NCBI GenBank assembly: GCA_038496445.1
Contig: JALMLS010000267.1
Span: 1 to 22,768, forward strand
Length of the DNA stretch: 22,768 bases
Source: Trichosphaerium sp. ATCC 40318
Lineage: Eukaryota; Discosea; Flabellinia; Trichosidae
Reading direction: 5' to 3'
The position numbers were made by a program, and so were the translations under genes. The notes under the pieces are model-generated. The model searched no databases. It saw only the letters and a list, made by a program, of their open reading frames with translations, and was not told where the DNA came from. Positions within the stretch are counted from its first letter, which is position 1. Every line of letters begins with the position of its first letter. Shown here piece by piece: positions 9,898 to 18,526 of the stretch.

Positions 9898-9901
9898 TTA
9901 A
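9898..9901 (+). repeat. Left TTAA target-site duplication
   Basis: TTAA lies at the left junction in TGGTGGCTTAAA, matching TTAA at 12840-12843. Duplicated TTAA is the hallmark of piggyBac integration. Confidence 0.9.
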
Positions 9902-9902
9902 A

Positions 9903-9944
9903 CTCGTTATTCGTAACAAAAAAAAAATTACGCGTAACAAATTT
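9903..9944 (+). repeat. piggyBac left terminal inverted repeat
   Basis: Begins CTCGTTATTCGTAAC, then A10, then TTACGCGTAACAAATTT. It matches the reverse complement of 12797-12839 with two mismatches and one single-base gap. Inside it, CGTAAC and TTACG flank the A10 run and could pair as a small hairpin. Confidence 0.9.
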
Positions 9945-10055
9945 CAATAAAAACCCCTGTTGACCATGACAACATTGATACCGCTACATTGGTTACCTAT
10001 TCCAATAGTTTAAAAGTCGATTCACGCAAAATAAAACACAAACCGTTAAACAAAC

Positions 10056-12122
10056 ATGAAATCACGTAAACGCCGCGCTCCTACGCGCCACTTACTGCGT
10101 GATAATGTCAGCCGGAGTCAGGAGCAGGCACTCGCAAAAAAACGTAAAATATCGGACACTCGGAAACAAAACAAGCTAAAAGCCAAAAAGAAGAGACAAA
10201 CACAAATAACAGAGCAGAGCGCAATGCTAAACAAAGTTATTGATGAAGGTTGGCGAGTTTTGCCAGATGAGCAAATTTCCTTCCCCGAAATTAAGCATGT
10301 CTCTAAACCAAGCAGCAAAACTGGGCGTTCCAATGCAAATGCAGCAACAGTGTTTGAGCGGTTGATCCCGGAGCACATTTGGATCTTTATTTGGGCTTCG
10401 ACAGAAAATGCCCGCCTTACACATATTCGAAACCACCCAAAGGAAAACAGGACTTGGAACTCACCCATTACAGTGCAAGAGATTATTCAATTGTTTGGTA
10501 CAATACTTTTGTGGGAGCAATGTTCTGGTGAGAGCAGTTATGACAAGTTTGTAATACAAGTGAAAGGATGGGTAAAAAACAAAGAACACTGGTGTAATAA
10601 GAGGCCAATTTCAGTTGTCCGATTAGGTGTTTTAAGGCAATGTCTTTGTGTTGATATTTATGAACTATGTCGTAAAGTATCAAAGTGTTTGAAAATTGCT
10701 TGGAACTCAGGAGATATTATTGTAATTGATGAAACCATGCTAGAATGGAAAGGAGCTGGACACAGTGTTATGTGCATCAAAGGTAAACCCCATCCTATAG
10801 GATTAATGCTCTATCTTATGGCTGTTTATTCGGACAAACACAAGCACAAGCCCTATATCTTGGGAATATTTCCACATTGGAAGCCACAGGTCAAGCCTTT
10901 GGATATAACTAAGCATTTATTGGAGTCATTTTCTTCTCATTACATGTTCAAACCACATGTTGTGCTTGATTCGAGGTTTATGAATAAAAGTTTTACTACT
11001 TGGATGAAGCATTATATTAACAATCGCAATGAAGGTGGACTTACTGTTGCTCTTTCAGCTTCTCACTACAAGTATTTATTTACAACTCTTGCTTGCAATG
11101 TTCCCGTCAACAAGTGGAGAGTTGCAAAGAATGATAAAACAGGAGTTGTTGCTTCATACAAGCATGTTCGCTCTGATAGTGGAGATTCTGTACATTGGCG
11201 ACTATTAACATTGGGTTGGAACATTGGAGGCCATGCCATGTTAAATGATTTACCTTTTTTCTCAAAGCTAGAAGAGTTTGAAGTCTTGTGCAAACATATG
11301 TCAGTAGAGACATTAACTGGCTTAGTTAGAAAAAGCGGACAAATAGCAATAGGAGGTAAAGAAGAGCTGGCTATGGCAGCATTAAACATAACGGCTATTG
11401 ATGTAGCAACTCTACGAGAAATGCGAGATATTAGAACATTACAACATCCAACAGATGAACAACATGAAACAACAGGACACTGCTTGGAAAAGTGTCTGTA
11501 TGGAAGAAAAGAGGTTGCAAACAACGCAATGGTGTGGTGCAATTGTTGCAGCACATGGTTTCATGTAAAGTGCCTCGGATTGAATGAAAAACAACTATCT
11601 CAATCAAGCCAAAAAGAACGTTTTTACTGTAAAAGTTGTGAAGATAAGTTGATTCAAGTACGTACTAAATCAAGAGCATGGAGCAAAGAAGAGTTACTCA
11701 AAATGGATAAAACTGAACTGAAACTACAATTGCAAGTGTTGGAGGAAAAACAAGGAGGTAATAAGTCAGAATTAATTGATAGACTTTTAAAGGCAAGTGA
11801 TCCAACTTTTGAAAACAGCTTTAATATTCGCAATAAGCAGTTTTTGGGGCCTTGTCGCTCTGATTCAGCTGTGATGCATTCGTTTTATAAAGCGCAATTT
11901 GATGTTGTTGATCGTGCTAATCAAACTAAATGGAGTACCTCAATGCCTGGCCGGTGTTTAGAAGAAAACTATCGAATGATTATGGGAATTATGAAAATGA
12001 CAATTACATCTCTTGTGGCCATCATGGATTATAATCTAAAATCCAAGTGTCCTGATCACGGACAAATACATCTTGCACTTGCAAAGGCCTTGTACAATGG
12101 CGATGTTTATAACTTTGAATAA
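10056..12122 (+). CDS. piggyBac transposase with internal PHD finger and SAP motif, 688 aa
   Basis: Cut-and-paste transposase (DDE_Tnp_1_7 family) acting at TTAA in the nucleus. Residues 1-50 are very basic (RKRR, KKRK), likely nuclear-localising. Catalytic-type acidic residues: D225 in VIDETM, D305 in VVLDSRF, and D616/D619 in FDVVDRANQ, matching the family GVDxxDQ motif. KPHPIGLMLYLMAVY follows the first as expected. Between the second and third lies a Cys/His cluster at about 475-530 (CNCC, WFHVKC, FYCKSC), a PHD-type zinc finger that reads histone tails in other proteins, then a SAP-like helix pair at about 548-582 (MDKTELKLQLQVLEEKQGG), usually DNA/matrix-binding. No C-terminal cysteine-rich domain of the usual piggyBac kind is present; the PHD finger may replace it. 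The ORF is intronless and unbroken, with an ATG at the first good context. Confidence 0.9.
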   Translation: MKSRKRRAPTRHLLRDNVSRSQEQALAKKRKISDTRKQNKLKAKKKRQTQITEQSAMLNKVIDEGWRVLPDEQISFPEIKHVSKPSSKTGRSNANAATVFERLIPEHIWIFIWASTENARLTHIRNHPKENRTWNSPITVQEIIQLFGTILLWEQCSGESSYDKFVIQVKGWVKNKEHWCNKRPISVVRLGVLRQCLCVDIYELCRKVSKCLKIAWNSGDIIVIDETMLEWKGAGHSVMCIKGKPHPIGLMLYLMAVYSDKHKHKPYILGIFPHWKPQVKPLDITKHLLESFSSHYMFKPHVVLDSRFMNKSFTTWMKHYINNRNEGGLTVALSASHYKYLFTTLACNVPVNKWRVAKNDKTGVVASYKHVRSDSGDSVHWRLLTLGWNIGGHAMLNDLPFFSKLEEFEVLCKHMSVETLTGLVRKSGQIAIGGKEELAMAALNITAIDVATLREMRDIRTLQHPTDEQHETTGHCLEKCLYGRKEVANNAMVWCNCCSTWFHVKCLGLNEKQLSQSSQKERFYCKSCEDKLIQVRTKSRAWSKEELLKMDKTELKLQLQVLEEKQGGNKSELIDRLLKASDPTFENSFNIRNKQFLGPCRSDSAVMHSFYKAQFDVVDRANQTKWSTSMPGRCLEENYRMIMGIMKMTITSLVAIMDYNLKSKCPDHGQIHLALAKALYNGDVYNFE

Positions 12123-12796
12123 ATTATATTTTTTTTTTGTTGGACATCCAAAAAACAATCCAAAAAATGCCTTCACCAACAAGTAATGTTAAAATCGATG
12201 CTGTTAGCGGAAGAAAGTGGTGTATTTTAGAGGATCAAATGATCAATATTGACTACGTGCACAAAATAAGCATAAAAATGAGTTTTTACAAACACACAAA
12301 AAAGACAAAAACCCATTTTCTGGACCTGTTTGTAGCTAGCTGTAACAAACCTTTTGCACTTAGCGCTCATATATAAGTAATATAAAGACACTAGAAAGCA
12401 AAATTACTAAAATATTTATTCGAGAGTCTGTGTAGTACTTCCAACAACATTGCAAAAATCCAAAAAACCAATCTCAACAATTTTTGAAGTGTCCGTCAAT
12501 TCTGTCATGGCACTAAAAAACTTCAAGTTTGGTGGGGGTTGTTTAATACCATTCTCATTTATGTATTGTAAATATAAACAACAGTGCTTGGACAAAAGAT
12601 GGAATATTATTGGAAACTTGGTTACGAATACCAAAAAAAACCACAAAAATTGGAATCAGTCAGCTGACTTTTCTGGCTTGTTAACAAGCTCCATGATTGC
12701 ATCAAAGTATACCCCACACTTGTAGGCACGATCAAAACATACATGGCGTTTCTCAAAAAAAAATAAAACTAGGGCACTGAGTAACTTGCGCAGGAA
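12123..12796. other. Non-coding or passenger part of the piggyBac element
   Basis: Follows the transposase stop, with AATAAA at 12118-12123. Several short frames are present (12137-12376 and 12450-12725 plus; 12416-12646 minus) but none has recognisable domains or splice support. One minus-strand piece (KCGVYFDAIMEL, about 12700) has protein-like composition. I do not call a second gene. Confidence 0.45.
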
Positions 12797-12839
12797 AAAT
12801 TTGTTACGCGTAACTTTTTTTTTTGTTACGAGTAATGAG
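12797..12839 (-). repeat. piggyBac right terminal inverted repeat
   Basis: The reverse complement begins CTCATTACTCGTAAC, then A10, then GTTACGCGTAACAAATTT. It pairs with the left repeat at 9903-9944. A perfect CGTAAC-A10-GTTACG hairpin lies within it. Confidence 0.9.
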
Positions 12840-12843
12840 TTAA
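12840..12843 (+). repeat. Right TTAA target-site duplication
   Basis: Second copy of the target TTAA. The host exon resumes at 12844 (GAT AAA TAC GGC) exactly in the frame left at 9901. Confidence 0.9.
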
Positions 12844-14142
12844 AGATAAATACGGCAAAACTATTTACTTACAGCACGTGAACCTATCGGTTTTATCAGT
12901 TTTGCACTTCGTCAACTCGCGTGTTGTCGGCTGTTTTGTTCAACATTTTTACATTTACTACTGTAATCACTTTCGTGAAGAGTAGCGCTAACCATGTTGA
13001 TACTAATAGTCTATTAGCGGCGATTCTAGCTTCCCAGACCATGACAAAATCCTTGTCTTTGACTTCAGCCAAAAAGTAGTAAGAGATTTTTGGACTTCAG
13101 AGATTGTGAACGCTACGAAGACTGGTAACATCAACGGGTACGCAATCATGGTTTTTTGTTTCCAACCGAAACGTTCATATGTCATTGTTGCTATGATTCT
13201 GAATAACAATTTGCAGCGCTTTTGGAGATCGAGGTTGTCATGGTGGGGTGGATCTTGAAAGCCTCGATCCTAAAACAGCTACAGCATACGTTGAAGGTAC
13301 TTTTTGAAACTACAAAAAGAAGTACCAAGCTTATTTGTGTAAGGTTTCTTTGATACTCTTGTTGGCACTCAAAAAGCGCTTGGCAGTGAGGTACGCATTA
13401 TTTTCTTGTTCCTTAGTAGTAATGCTATTTTAGGGTTTGTTTATAGATAATTGTTTGGGAAAATCAGGTTGCTCTGCTTCTCAATGTCCAATGCCTGGTG
13501 TAAGCGCTGCTCAGTTTGAGTTCTTTTGTAGAGACCTCACAGGTACTTTGTTAGTGTAATCACTTGATCACATGCATCCTAGGCGAGAATAAAACTGCTA
13601 CAACATGTGCAGATGACATTGCGTTATTACAGGAATTCAAGGTTTGTCAATCACCTGAAAATCACGTGATTTTTTGTTTTAACGGCTTTTTTAAAAGGAT
13701 CGTAATGACTTGGTGATAGAAGTTCATTACTATAGAAGCCATCTCAAAGATATGAATAATATAGAGCTTCCTTTAGCTGCCTTTTTAATAGGTGCAAGTG
13801 AATATACATACTTTGGATTTTCCAAAGGGTATGGCTGTATCCAAGCAGAATTTTTTTTTTGTTGTTCTGTTGTACTCGTTAACGAGGGTTTTTTTTTTAA
13901 TTTCTTTTTATAGTTGGTACCTTGATAATGACTGGGATATATGGTGGCCACAATATTCTAAGAAACTTGGTAAACCTCTTGGAGATGCAACTAAGAATAA
14001 CTACACATACAACAGGTATAATTTTTTTTTCAACTCCACGTGCTAATACTTATTCCTTTTTTTTTCTTGTAGGTCTTTTGAACACGCACATGTTACCCTT
14101 GATTTGGAAACACAAAAAGCAAACATTATTTGGTCGCAATGA

Positions 14143-14908
14143 ATAATGAAGTTGTGGTGTGACTTAATAAAACAGTGCTGGAAACTTGTTTAACAAAAGT
14201 TACTTAACTGGCCAGAAAAGTTTAAACTTTTTAATAGTTAACAATAATTTAACGTTTTGCATCTACTGGGCAACGCTTTCTTGCTAAAGTATTAATGCTG
14301 TGACGTGAAGGGTTTTAAATTTATGAAAGTAGTGTGCACTCGTTTTTGCCAATCTGATATTTCTGAACAAAAACCCTTCTTATGCAAATATGGCTGTAAA
14401 CTCAAGTCCATCAAGAGACACATCTGAATTTGTAGCAGATGTTAGATTGGATTGACATTGACAATGCAATAAAAGACGCTCTGGGTTTGTTGGTTCTGGT
14501 GTAGCCACACAAGCGGATTTATTCTACATTTTAGCAACTCGCGTGATGCAATGTTGTTGAAAGAAAAAGGTCACCTGCAAAAAAGAAAAGGGTGCAGGTT
14601 TGATTGTTCGCTACTCGCCATTGAAAGATCGATCGTGTCTGACTTTGTTTTGTTAGTCTTGTCTCGTGTTGGCAGAATATTGTATTGTGTTCTAAATACA
14701 TAGTCACCTGTCTCGCCAGCAGAATGGTGATTTTTTATGTACCGGGTAAAGAATAAGAAAATCACGTGACTTTAATGTTGTTATGATATTATTGCTTTTT
14801 TTGTAAGCGTGTCCTTTTTTTACCACATTGTTTCAGTCAAACGTGGCTCTATTTTCGGTGAAGAGTCGTGCTTGGGCTTAGTAGTGTTGTTAGCATCAAT
14901 AGAGTTAC
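14143..14908. other. Intergenic region
   Basis: Contains an AATAAA at about 14166 after the hydrolase-like gene. A short C2H2-like frame lies at about 14335-14427 (KPFLCKYGCKLKSIKRH) and an overlapping frame at about 14391 (MAVNSSPSRDT); both end quickly and cannot be joined to anything. The palindrome TCACGTGA is at 14762. A pyrimidine-rich stretch precedes the next gene. Confidence 0.4.
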
Positions 14909-16655
14909 ATGGCTAAGGAAAGGCACCAAGTAGGAGAAACGAGAACCGTTTTAGGCGAAAATACGATACAAAGGAATACTTCGCATCTAGCTGTTTGTGG
15001 TGACTTCCATACGCTACTAATAGGCACCACAGCATATTATTTAAATACTCTCGATCGTTTAAAAAAAGCTGTACCAATCGAAGGCGTACCACCCGTTATT
15101 TCAGTAGCTGGCGTACGTGGAAGTGCTGGGAGAAGTGATTACATACTATTAACAAAAGAGGGCACAATTTACGTTGGAAAGACTCCATACGACGCTAAAA
15201 TAGTTGAATCTACGCATTTCTTTGTTGCAATTAAAGCTGGCTTCGATCTAGTGATTGCGTTGGACAAAAACGGAGATGTTTATCAAACAGGCGGTTACTT
15301 ACCGCCTAAATACTACTTTCAGAAGGTTTTCGGATTACCAATTATAACATCAATAGAATGTCACCTAAGAACAGCATCTGCTTTATCAATGAGAGGTGAG
15401 TTATTCTATTGGGGAGATAGTACAAGAAGACTTGATGAATTTCATTCAGCTGAACCTATAGAGATTGAATGGGTTACACCTGGTGATATCTTCTTACTAT
15501 GTTGTGGAGCACATGTTCGTCATGATGGTCACGTGTATGTTGGTTCTTCTCATGTATCTGTTATTGATCCTCCTGATGATGTTATCAATGTTTGTTTTGG
15601 TGTATGGATTGTATACATGTTAACAAGATCAGGAGATGTTTACTTTTGGAATCCACTTGTTGATACACCTGCACAACGTATACCTAATATTTCTTGTATA
15701 TATTTAGCTGCTGGAAGAATAAAGGTAGTTGGATGGTGTAAAGATGGTAAAATTGTTGAGTTACCTTCAGTGTTTGATGAAACAAAAACAATTGATTTCG
15801 GCCTAAAAAAAGTATCAAAGAGCGGAATAGAGGCATGTCTTTTCCTTCAACCCTCGACCTTTTTAACGCCTATAGGATCCTAAATTCTATCGTAATACAT
15901 CCAAGGTAGTTTCTATAGACACCAGAAGGAGTTACGAGAAAAAGACGATGAGAACACATCGCGGATTTAGAGTCGCTATAAAACAAATAGTAGAAAGCGC
16001 TTTTGATACAGTTGCTGAGGCCTATGGAAAACTGACTATTTCTGCTCATGATGAAGAACCTTCTATTGAACGTGTTCATAGTATTGGATCTACTAGTGCA
16101 TCTAAAAGTAGTATGGATAAGAGTCTAGATGAGGATGTAACAGATTTTGATTCCTTAACAACTTGTTCTGTAAATGATCACGGGATTGCTTTGCAACCAG
16201 AAGATTTCGTAGTAGATTGTAAAGAATTTGAAGTTATTAATAACGAAACACACAAGGTACCCAGTAATTCAATGATCGCATACCAACGTTTTAAACACGG
16301 GAAAGTACATTTGAAATAACACGTGTTTTTTTTTAATGTCAATTTACGCTTTGAAAATACACAAGTCTCAGCACATTACCTCCTGATTTTCTGATTTATT
16401 TTTTAACCTTAAACTAACTTTGTTTTTTTGAAGGATGCTCCTGACACCAGTTCTATAAACACTTTATCAATGTTTGATGCTTTTTCAAGAGCAAATGAAC
16501 AAACTGAACTTAGCCTTCCATTTTCTGTAGGACCAAGCCCTTGTCATACTCTTCCAAGTGTATGCAGTCAATCTTTAGCTTTCAGTGGTGACTTGTCACT
16601 GAATGACGAGGAGATACCAATCGAAATCATCAGAAATGAACCAAAAACCAACTGA
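14909..16655 (+). CDS. RCC1-repeat protein with Ser/acid-rich C-terminal tail
   Basis: RCC1 repeats build a seven-blade beta-propeller used in GTPase exchange or protein binding. Exon 1 (14909-15811) encodes about 300 residues with degenerate RCC1 units: YILLTKEGTIYVGKT, DLVIALDKNGDVYQTGG, ASALSMRGELFYWGD, HVRHDGHVYVGS and VYMLTRSGDVYFW. They look divergent, so exchange activity is doubtful. Left unspliced, this frame stops at 15883 (324 aa). Splicing GTATCA at 15812 to CCAAG at 15905 joins in phase 0 to exon 15906-16256, then 16434-16655 (TGA), adding about 190 residues rich in Ser, Asp and Glu, probably disordered. Without that splice the tail would be a separate small gene starting at 15948. 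I prefer one gene; the tail is unrecognised. Confidence 0.65.
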
Positions 16656-17174
16656 CACTTGAATCATGTGCAAAATTGAGCAAAAAAGACTGACAGTAGT
16701 CGTACACCCACAAATTCATTGGGAAATGTTTGTTGCCATTTTCCCTGAGTTTATTTACCATTTCCCACTAAATAAGGGCACTTAATTGGACAAGATGTAA
16801 GAGAAGACATTTGTTATCCCAAAAGGAAGTTTTGGTGATTAAGCCACCAGATTCTTAGTTTCGTAGGAACATGTTGAAAGATGCTCGTCAACCAAAATAC
16901 TTAGGTTTGTGGTACCTATCATTCAAGGTAGTGGGCATGTTAGATCTCCTGAGATACCTACGAAATCTTCTAGTACAGAATTTGTGCTTGATGAGTTCGA
17001 AAAAGTACAAGCTTTAGAACAGACAATGCTTTATGCCGTTGCATAAAGCACGTGATCAAACAATTAATTAATAAAATGTTTCGTTCGTAAAGTATAATTT
17101 GAATAGTTGTGCGCATTACTGTTCAAAAAGTGACTTGCAAGCAACACGTCGAATTGAGCTCTTTTATTTACAAA
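16656..17174 (+). other. Region with one unassigned exon
   Basis: 16867-17046 is an open 60-codon stretch ending in TAA. It directly follows a TTCGTAG acceptor and reads EHVERCSSTKILRF through EFEKVQALEQTMLYAVA. It may be a further 3' exon of the RCC1 gene by alternative splicing, but no matching donor avoids the TGA at 16653. GGGAAATG and CATTTCCC around 16719-16769 form an 8-bp inverted pair. CACGTG lies at 17049. Confidence 0.4.
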
Positions 17175-18336
17175 TTACTTTTTACAGACTTTTGGAATTG
17201 GTAATCCAAAGTATGTTTTAACACAACCTCTGCCTATCCCATTACTAACAGCCAAATAAACACTATCTATGAGAAAAAATAAGACTTAAAAACAAATCGC
17301 TTTGTGCAATGCAAGTCAAGTTATTCACGTTGTTGTTTAGCAACTTCACTGAAGACAATAGTGCCAACTATGACTACGGAAATTTTAAAGTTTGAGTCCG
17401 TTACCTGGTAAGTTTTTGAATACAATGCCAATGTAGACGCCATCTATAAAATAACTAACTGTACGCTGTTTCATATCAAGTAGTAGACCAACTCTCTTAT
17501 CTGTTGTATTGTATCCTTGAACATGACCAATATGTGTTCCTTTACAATGAACACTACCCATTGCATTAACAGCCCATCCTTGCTCCCTATTTCTTAAACA
17601 TGAGTATATGTACATCAACGATAATGCGACTAGTAAAAAGCTTCAAAGCACGTGTTTTTTTTTTGCGCTTCCGACTTTAGGTTTGTCACGTGATCGTAAT
17701 AAATTGACACGACATACCACAAGTCCTCGTCAAGATTATTTAAACAACTAGCATCAGCAACCCCTAGTCGAAATGTCCATTTCCCTACGAACAAACATTA
17801 AAACAACAAAATCACGTGCACAAACGTACCGAGTCTTTTTGCTAAAATTGATGTTCCTGTGTAAGATTGAAACGTTTCCACCTCCCAGTAGAACCTCTCA
17901 AACCCAGTGAAAGGCCTGTTCGAGAGAGTGATTGTATCGCTTCTTGGCATACTCACAAAAGTCCCATTTTCAGTAATGATGACGCCTCTAAAAAAGAACA
18001 AAAGTATAAGCCGATAGATAATCATTGAGGTACTTTCTTGCCGCATTTGTTCTTATCCCATCGTACATAAAATAAATACTTATATATTTGTAACCAAGAC
18101 ATGTTATGTATTGCTTGTGTAGGTAAGTAATTCGAATCAAGCCGATTTAAAGTTTTTTCCCTCCATATGACGTTTTGAAGCGATATATGTCTGAAATATT
18201 GTGACGATACGCCAAAAGAGTTTAATAGGCATGGTATAGGAAGGAATGAAGCGATAATTGTCCACAGTTCAGGTGGAATCATCCCGCTAGTGTCGATAGC
18301 GGTGAGTAAGTGTAAGTAATAAACATGGTACCTCAT
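17175..18336 (-). CDS. F-box / SPRY domain protein, five exons
   Basis: Probable SCF adaptor. Exons, minus strand: 18336-18034, 17987-17830, 17784-17718, 17586-17405 and 17266-17175 (TAA). Exon 1 holds the F-box (MIPPELWTIIASFLPIPCLL, then NVIWREKTLNRL). The SPRY domain runs from FERFYWEVETFQSY through WTFRLGVADAS, GYNTTDKRVGLLLDMKQRTV, FIDGVYIGIVFKNLPG and YLAVSNGIG. Introns after exons 2, 3 and 4 agree in phase. The first does not: exon 1 ends in phase 0 but the only good acceptor (TTTTTTAG at 17988) needs phase 2. This is either a single-base indel or an unusual splice site. The upstream ATG at 18336 is used; one at the F-box itself (MIPP) is also possible. Confidence 0.82.
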
Positions 18337-18526
18337 TGCGGCTATTTGTTCGCCGGTTTGACACCGTTGCTTAAGGCAGTTAAAGGTTTACTGAATTGAA
18401 AGGACCTAATATTGACCACAAGGTTTTCTCGTGCCAAATAAACTCTAGTGTCTATCAGAGCTATTTCAGACGTAACAAGACATCCTAGAAATAAAAAGAA
18501 GGTATTCTAACTGTACAAGGAACGTT
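18337..18526. promoter_or_regulatory. Shared divergent promoter region (inferred)
   Basis: 190 bases separate two head-to-head F-box genes. No CACGTG and no clear TATA box are seen; the role is inferred from geometry. Confidence 0.4.

Larger units (their letters stand above)
9902..12839 (+). mobile_element. Complete piggyBac-superfamily DNA transposon, 2938 bp
   Basis: The element is bounded by TTAA duplications, has near-identical terminal inverted repeats of about 42 bp and carries one long intact transposase ORF. It lacks CACGTG, which is common in the surrounding DNA, and has no introns, unlike its neighbours. It sits in the sense orientation inside exon 2 of the hydrolase-like gene. The intact ends, intact ORF and matching duplications indicate a recent insertion that may still be mobile. 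Confidence 0.92.
9492..14142 (+). pseudogene. Secreted TIM-barrel glycoside-hydrolase-like gene, exon 2 split by piggyBac
   Basis: Outside the transposon ten exons are intact: 9492-9669, 9736-9901 continued at 12844-12877, 13010-13137, 13217-13296, 13344-13385, 13447-13542, 13583-13641, 13698-13828, 13914-14015 and 14073-14142 (TGA). With the element and one TTAA removed, the coding length is 1086 bases (361 aa) with every phase matching. It opens with a signal peptide (MRQILLFALLGFLSVIA), then PPVFVHMC, YPIVTIEKGQG, YVIFYYNLVLDW, NPDWWL, KILVFDFSQKVVRDFW, AAFLIGASEYTYFGF and a final HVTLDLETQKANIIW. This resembles uncharacterised secreted glycoside-hydrolase-like TIM-barrel proteins of marine eukaryotes; that assignment is from memory and moderate, and catalytic residues are not identified. 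As it stands, the copy would end after WWLKLVIRNKKKI-type read-through into the element. Confidence 0.8.

Noticed and set aside
11066-11554. 162-codon minus-strand open frame inside the transposase
   Set aside because: Antisense shadow of the transposase coding frame with no domain and no start context.
14335-14427. C2H2 zinc-finger gene (KPFLCKYGCKLKSIKRH)
   Set aside because: A single imperfect finger that ends at a stop after a few residues, with no splice partner; it may be chance.
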